64,000 nucleotides of DNA, from contig NZ_CP159402.1 in the NCBI RefSeq assembly GCF_040500525.1, positions 930,001-994,000 on the forward strand. The letters run 5' to 3'. A model generated the notes under the pieces. The model had not been told where the DNA came from, did not search any database, and saw only the letters and a list, made by a program, of their open reading frames with translations. Origin of the DNA: Azospirillum formosense. Its GTDB lineage: Bacteria > Pseudomonadota > Alphaproteobacteria > Azospirillales > Azospirillaceae. The first letter of the stretch is position 1. Each line of letters starts with the position of its first letter. The position numbers and the translations under genes are program-made. Positions 59,232 through 64,000 of this stretch are shown here, piece after piece.

Positions 59232-61118
59232 TTAGTTGCCGCTGGCGAAGAACTGGTCGATGCGGTTGCGGTGAACCTCGACCGGATAGCGGTTGCGCAG
59301 CGCGTTGCCGAACTGGGCCATGATGTCGCTTTCCAGCCCCTGGGCCACGGTGCTCTCCACGGTCGCGAGCGTGGCGTCGCTGGCCGCCGGGTCCGCCGGG
59401 ATGATCTCCTTCAGGCGGGCGACGACCTGGCTGTCGGCGGTGGCGCCGGTCACCGTCTCGCCGGGCTTCACCTCGAACAGCTTGCGCACCAGCTCGCCCG
59501 GCAGACCCTCGACCGAGCGGGCGTCGCGGGTGAAGGGCGTGGTCATGGCGAAGCTGGCGCCGGACTGGCTGGCGACGTCCTGCGCCGCGGCCTCCGAGCC
59601 CTGCTTCAGCTTGGCGGCGATGTCCTGGGCCCTCTCGGCGGCCAGCTTGGCGCGCTTGTCGTCCTGCCAGCCGGCGACGGCCTGATCGCGCACCTCGGCC
59701 AGCGGCTTCGGGGCGGCCGGCGTCACGCCGTCCACGCGCACGGCGTAGAAGACGTTGTTGGGCGCTTCGGTCAGGTTGGAGGTGGCGCCGGAGGCGAGCT
59801 GGAAGGCCGTCTGCACCATGGCGGCGAAGTTCGGGCGGCCCGGGGCGGCGTCCTTGCCGTCCGGCGCCTTGCCGCTGCTGTCCACCGCGGCGATCTTGGC
59901 GATGGGCAGCGACTGGGCCTGGGCGACCTCCTCCAGCGGGGCACCGCTGGCGAGCTGGTCCTCGACACGGTTGGCGATGGAGTAGAGCGAATCCATCGCC
60001 TTCTCCTTGCGAAGCTCGGCCAGTAGCTGGTCGCGGGCCTCCTCGAAGGTCTTGGTGGCGCCCGGCTGGATGGCGGTGACGGTCATGACGTGCCAGCCCA
60101 GCCCGCTGCGCACCGCGTCGCTGGCCGCGCCCTGGGCCAGGGCGAAGGCGGCGTCGCCGATCTCCGGCAACTCGTTGCGGGTGACGTTGTCCAGCGTGAT
60201 GACGTCGATCCCGGCGTCCTTGGCGGCGGCGGTCAGACCCTTCGCCTTGGCGGCCTCGGCGATCTGCTTCGCCTTCGCCTCGTCGTCGGCCAGGACCATC
60301 TCCACCGTGCGGCGCTCCGGCGTGCCCAGCTCGTCGGCGCGCTCATCGTAGGCGGCGCGCAGCTCGTTGTCGGGGATCTGGATGTCCTTGGCGATCTCGT
60401 CGGCGGAGAGCTGGGCGATGCTCAGCGCGCGGTATTCGGGCGCGGTGAAGCGGACCTGATGGTCCTCGTAATAGCGGGTCAGCTCCGCCTCGTCGGGCAC
60501 GCCGACGTCGCCGATGGCGGCGTTGGGCAGGGTCACCACCTCGGCCACGCGGCGCTCCCCGCGGAAGCGGTAGAGGTCCTGGACCAGCGGCTTCGGCGGG
60601 GTCACCCCGGCGCCGACCGCCCCGGCCACCAGGTCGCGCGCGGTCTCGCGGCGCAGCAGGGCGACGTAGCCGTCCTCGGTGAGCTGGTTGTTGCGCAGCA
60701 CGCTGCGGAACTGGTTCGCGTCGAACTGGTTCTGCGCATTGCGGAAGGCCGGCTCCTCGGCGATGCGCTGGCGCACCACGTCCGCGCCGACCGAGATTCC
60801 GGCGTCGCGCGCGGCCTGATCGTAGAGCGCGCGCTGCACCAGCGCCGACAGCGACTGGTCGAGCAGGCCGAACTGGCGCGCCTGCTCCGTCGTCAGGTTG
60901 CCGCCCAGCATCGGGCGCAGCCGCTCCATCTGGCGGCGGAACTCCTGGTCCAGCTCCGCCCGGTCGATGTCCACCTTGCCGACGGACGCGACGGTGCTGG
61001 AGATCCCGCCTGTGCGGATCATGTCGCCGATGCCCCAGGCCGCGAAGCTGACGATGAGGAGCACGAACAGGATCTTGACGACCCACGAACCGGCGTAAGT
61101 GCGGATGAACTGAAGCAT
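59232..61118 (-). CDS. PpiD-like SurA-N/parvulin peptidyl-prolyl isomerase
   Basis: This 628-residue protein has one N-terminal membrane anchor (residues 12-32) and a large periplasmic part: a SurA_N_3 chaperone domain (about 35-180) and a parvulin-type rotamase region (about 240-360), followed by a second helical region. It matches PpiD, the inner-membrane foldase near SecYEG that helps newly exported proteins. The parvulin domain is divergent, as in E. coli PpiD, so isomerase activity is uncertain. Divergent from tpiA. Confidence 0.9.
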   Translation of the reverse strand: MLQFIRTYAGSWVVKILFVLLIVSFAAWGIGDMIRTGGISSTVASVGKVDIDRAELDQEFRRQMERLRPMLGGNLTTEQARQFGLLDQSLSALVQRALYDQAARDAGISVGADVVRQRIAEEPAFRNAQNQFDANQFRSVLRNNQLTEDGYVALLRRETARDLVAGAVGAGVTPPKPLVQDLYRFRGERRVAEVVTLPNAAIGDVGVPDEAELTRYYEDHQVRFTAPEYRALSIAQLSADEIAKDIQIPDNELRAAYDERADELGTPERRTVEMVLADDEAKAKQIAEAAKAKGLTAAAKDAGIDVITLDNVTRNELPEIGDAAFALAQGAASDAVRSGLGWHVMTVTAIQPGATKTFEEARDQLLAELRKEKAMDSLYSIANRVEDQLASGAPLEEVAQAQSLPIAKIAAVDSSGKAPDGKDAAPGRPNFAAMVQTAFQLASGATSNLTEAPNNVFYAVRVDGVTPAAPKPLAEVRDQAVAGWQDDKRAKLAAERAQDIAAKLKQGSEAAAQDVASQSGASFAMTTPFTRDARSVEGLPGELVRKLFEVKPGETVTGATADSQVVARLKEIIPADPAASDATLATVESTVAQGLESDIMAQFGNALRNRYPVEVHRNRIDQFFASGN

Positions 61119-61334
61119 GGGACCCGAAGTGAGTGCGCAAAGGGCGGCCCTGCGGCCGGGGCGGCATCATAGGCACCCCGCGAAAGCCCGGCAACACCCC
61201 ATTTCCCCCGCGATTCCCCATCGGAAAGAACCCGTTGGACGGGTGGAAATGCCCGGCGCTCCTTGCTAGACAGGGGGCGCACTTTGCCAACGAACACCCG
61301 CACCAACAAACGAGAGCCGGAGGACGAAAACGCC
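61119..61334. promoter_or_regulatory. Divergent region between the PpiD-like gene and tpiA
   Basis: The 216 bp hold promoters for both genes. A perfect hairpin ACCCGT-TGG-ACGGGT (61230-61244) lies about 95 bp upstream of tpiA, and TTGCTAGACA at 61263-61272 is a possible -10 area. I cannot pair it with a good -35. No other gene is supported. Confidence 0.35.
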
Positions 61335-62090
61335 ATGGCCGCACGCCGCAAACTGATTGCCGGGAACTGGAAGATGAACGGGCTGAAGGCCGATGGGCTG
61401 GATCTGGCCTCGGACCTCGCCGGGCGCCTGACGGGGGCCGGGACGGTCGCCTTCGACATGCTGGTGTGTCCGCCCTTCCCGCTGCTGTTCCCGGTGGGCG
61501 ACGCCATCTCCGGCAGCCCGCTGGCGCTCGGCGCGCAGGACTGCCACGCCAAGACCTCCGGCGCGCACACCGGCGACGTCAGCCCGGCCATGCTGACCGA
61601 CGCCGGCTGCCGCTACGTCATCCTCGGCCATTCGGAGCGCCGCGCCGACCACGCCGAATCCGACGCGCAGGTCGCCGCCAAGGCGGCGGCCGCCCACAAG
61701 GCGGGCCTGATCGCCATCATCTGCGTCGGCGAGACGGAGGCCCAGCGCGACGCCGGGCAGGCCGACGCCGTCGTCGCCAGCCAGCTCAAAGGCTCGATTC
61801 CGGAGGGCGCCACCGCGGCGAACACCGTCATCGCCTACGAGCCGGTCTGGGCCATCGGCACCGGCAAGACCGCCACGCCCGACGACGTCAAGGCGATGCA
61901 CGCCCACATCCGCGCGGAGCTGGCCGGCAAGACCGCCGATCCCGACGCCGTGCGCGTCCTCTACGGCGGCTCGGTCAAGCCGGGCAACGCGGCGGAACTG
62001 ATGGCGGTTGAGAATGTGGACGGGGCGCTGGTCGGCGGCGCCGCGCTGAAGGCGGACGATTTCTGGGCGATCGCCACCAGTTGCCGCTAG
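61335..62090 (+). CDS. tpiA: Triosephosphate isomerase
   Basis: TpiA (251 aa) interconverts dihydroxyacetone phosphate and glyceraldehyde 3-phosphate. Active-site residues are all present: Asn11 and Lys13 in AGNWKMNG, His in [10 protein letters not shown] around 94-103, and Glu in [12 protein letters not shown] around 167-178. Phosphate-binding LYGGSV is around 211-216. The ATG at 61335 is chosen; a 24-codon extension upstream is not conserved. It precedes secG and pyrG, the common order in alphaproteobacteria. Confidence 0.97.
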   Translation: MAARRKLIAGNWKMNGLKADGLDLASDLAGRLTGAGTVAFDMLVCPPFPLLFPVGDAISGSPLALGAQDCHAKTSGAHTGDVSPAMLTDAGCRYVILGHSERRADHAESDAQVAAKAAAAHKAGLIAIICVGETEAQRDAGQADAVVASQLKGSIPEGATAANTVIAYEPVWAIGTGKTATPDDVKAMHAHIRAELAGKTADPDAVRVLYGGSVKPGNAAELMAVENVDGALVGGAALKADDFWAIATSCR

Positions 62091-62124
62091 CATATCGCGC
62101 AGGACCGCGTTAAAAACAGTGGGC

Positions 62125-62160
62125 GCGCGCCACGGGCCCTTGCCAAGGTCCGTGGCGCGC
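62125..62160 (+). terminator. Hairpin between tpiA and secG
   Basis: GCGCGCCACGG (62125-62135) and CCGTGGCGCGC (62150-62160) form a perfect 11-pair stem with further pairs inside. The tail TGTTGGTTTG has few T in a row, so termination may be inefficient or factor-dependent. Confidence 0.5.
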
Positions 62161-62218
62161 TGTTGGTTTGGGCGGTCCCTGCGGATCGCTCCGGGAAGGG
62201 ATCAAGGGAACGGGCTGC

Positions 62219-64000
<1,782 letters not shown>

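Overview
This window is core chromosome from a high-G+C alphaproteobacterium, most likely an Azospirillum or a close relative (Rhodospirillales). The pointers are the G+C-rich coding sequence, the alphaproteobacterial gene order (nuo - birA - coaX - rnj - mce - DUF1467 - proS - lolCD - dnaE; rpsB to lpxB; gltA/gltX, lexA, moaC-moeA, trpCDG, trpE, a PpiD-like isomerase, tpiA, secG, pyrG), a short ProS, a small monofunctional BirA, and a GTTC-N7-GTTC LexA box. The organism is inferred from gene content; no rRNA or tRNA gene lies in the window.

Layout. 1-11120: respiratory complex I, from the tail of nuoE through nuoN, all on the plus strand; NuoL carries a striking histidine-rich insertion. 11117-15743: birA, coaX, ribonuclease J, methylmalonyl-CoA epimerase, a DUF1467 membrane protein and the DNA glycosylase Tag. 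15744-16157 is the only gene-free stretch above 300 bp; it is A+T-richer than its surroundings and contains a strong intrinsic terminator, so it may encode a small RNA. 16158-23539: two unrecognised proteins, proS, lolC-lolD, a putatively exported dienelactone hydrolase-like protein, an EamA transporter and a lipoprotein. 23732-27214: dnaE.

27286-41504 is the translation and envelope superoperon: rpsB-tsf (with a terminator between them), pyrH, frr, uppS, cdsA, dxr, rseP, bamA, skp, then fabZ, lpxA, lpxI, lpxB and a glyoxalase. It joins ribosome function and recycling, UMP supply, undecaprenyl, CDP-diacylglycerol and isoprenoid synthesis, outer-membrane protein assembly and lipid A synthesis. 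lpxD, which usually lies between skp and fabZ, is absent; a terminator and several potential hairpins are there instead.

41511-49835: a divergent GNAT/LysR pair with an operator-like palindrome, a glutathione S-transferase, gltA and gltX (minus strand), comEC (plus) and lexA (minus), the last with LexA boxes upstream. 50004-61118 is mostly minus strand: moeA, moaC, a GNAT, trpC, trpD, trpG, an STY0301-like protein, then a plus-strand island (polysaccharide deacetylase-like, HMA metal-binding protein), then a membrane protein, trpE and a PpiD-like isomerase. 61335-64000: tpiA, secG and the first 429 codons of pyrG, cut by the window end.

No mobile element, CRISPR array, prophage or obvious horizontally acquired island was seen. 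The observations worth following are mostly small: the NuoL histidine loop, the candidate sRNA locus, the structured skp-fabZ gap, several promoter-associated palindromes, and a few unrecognised genes.
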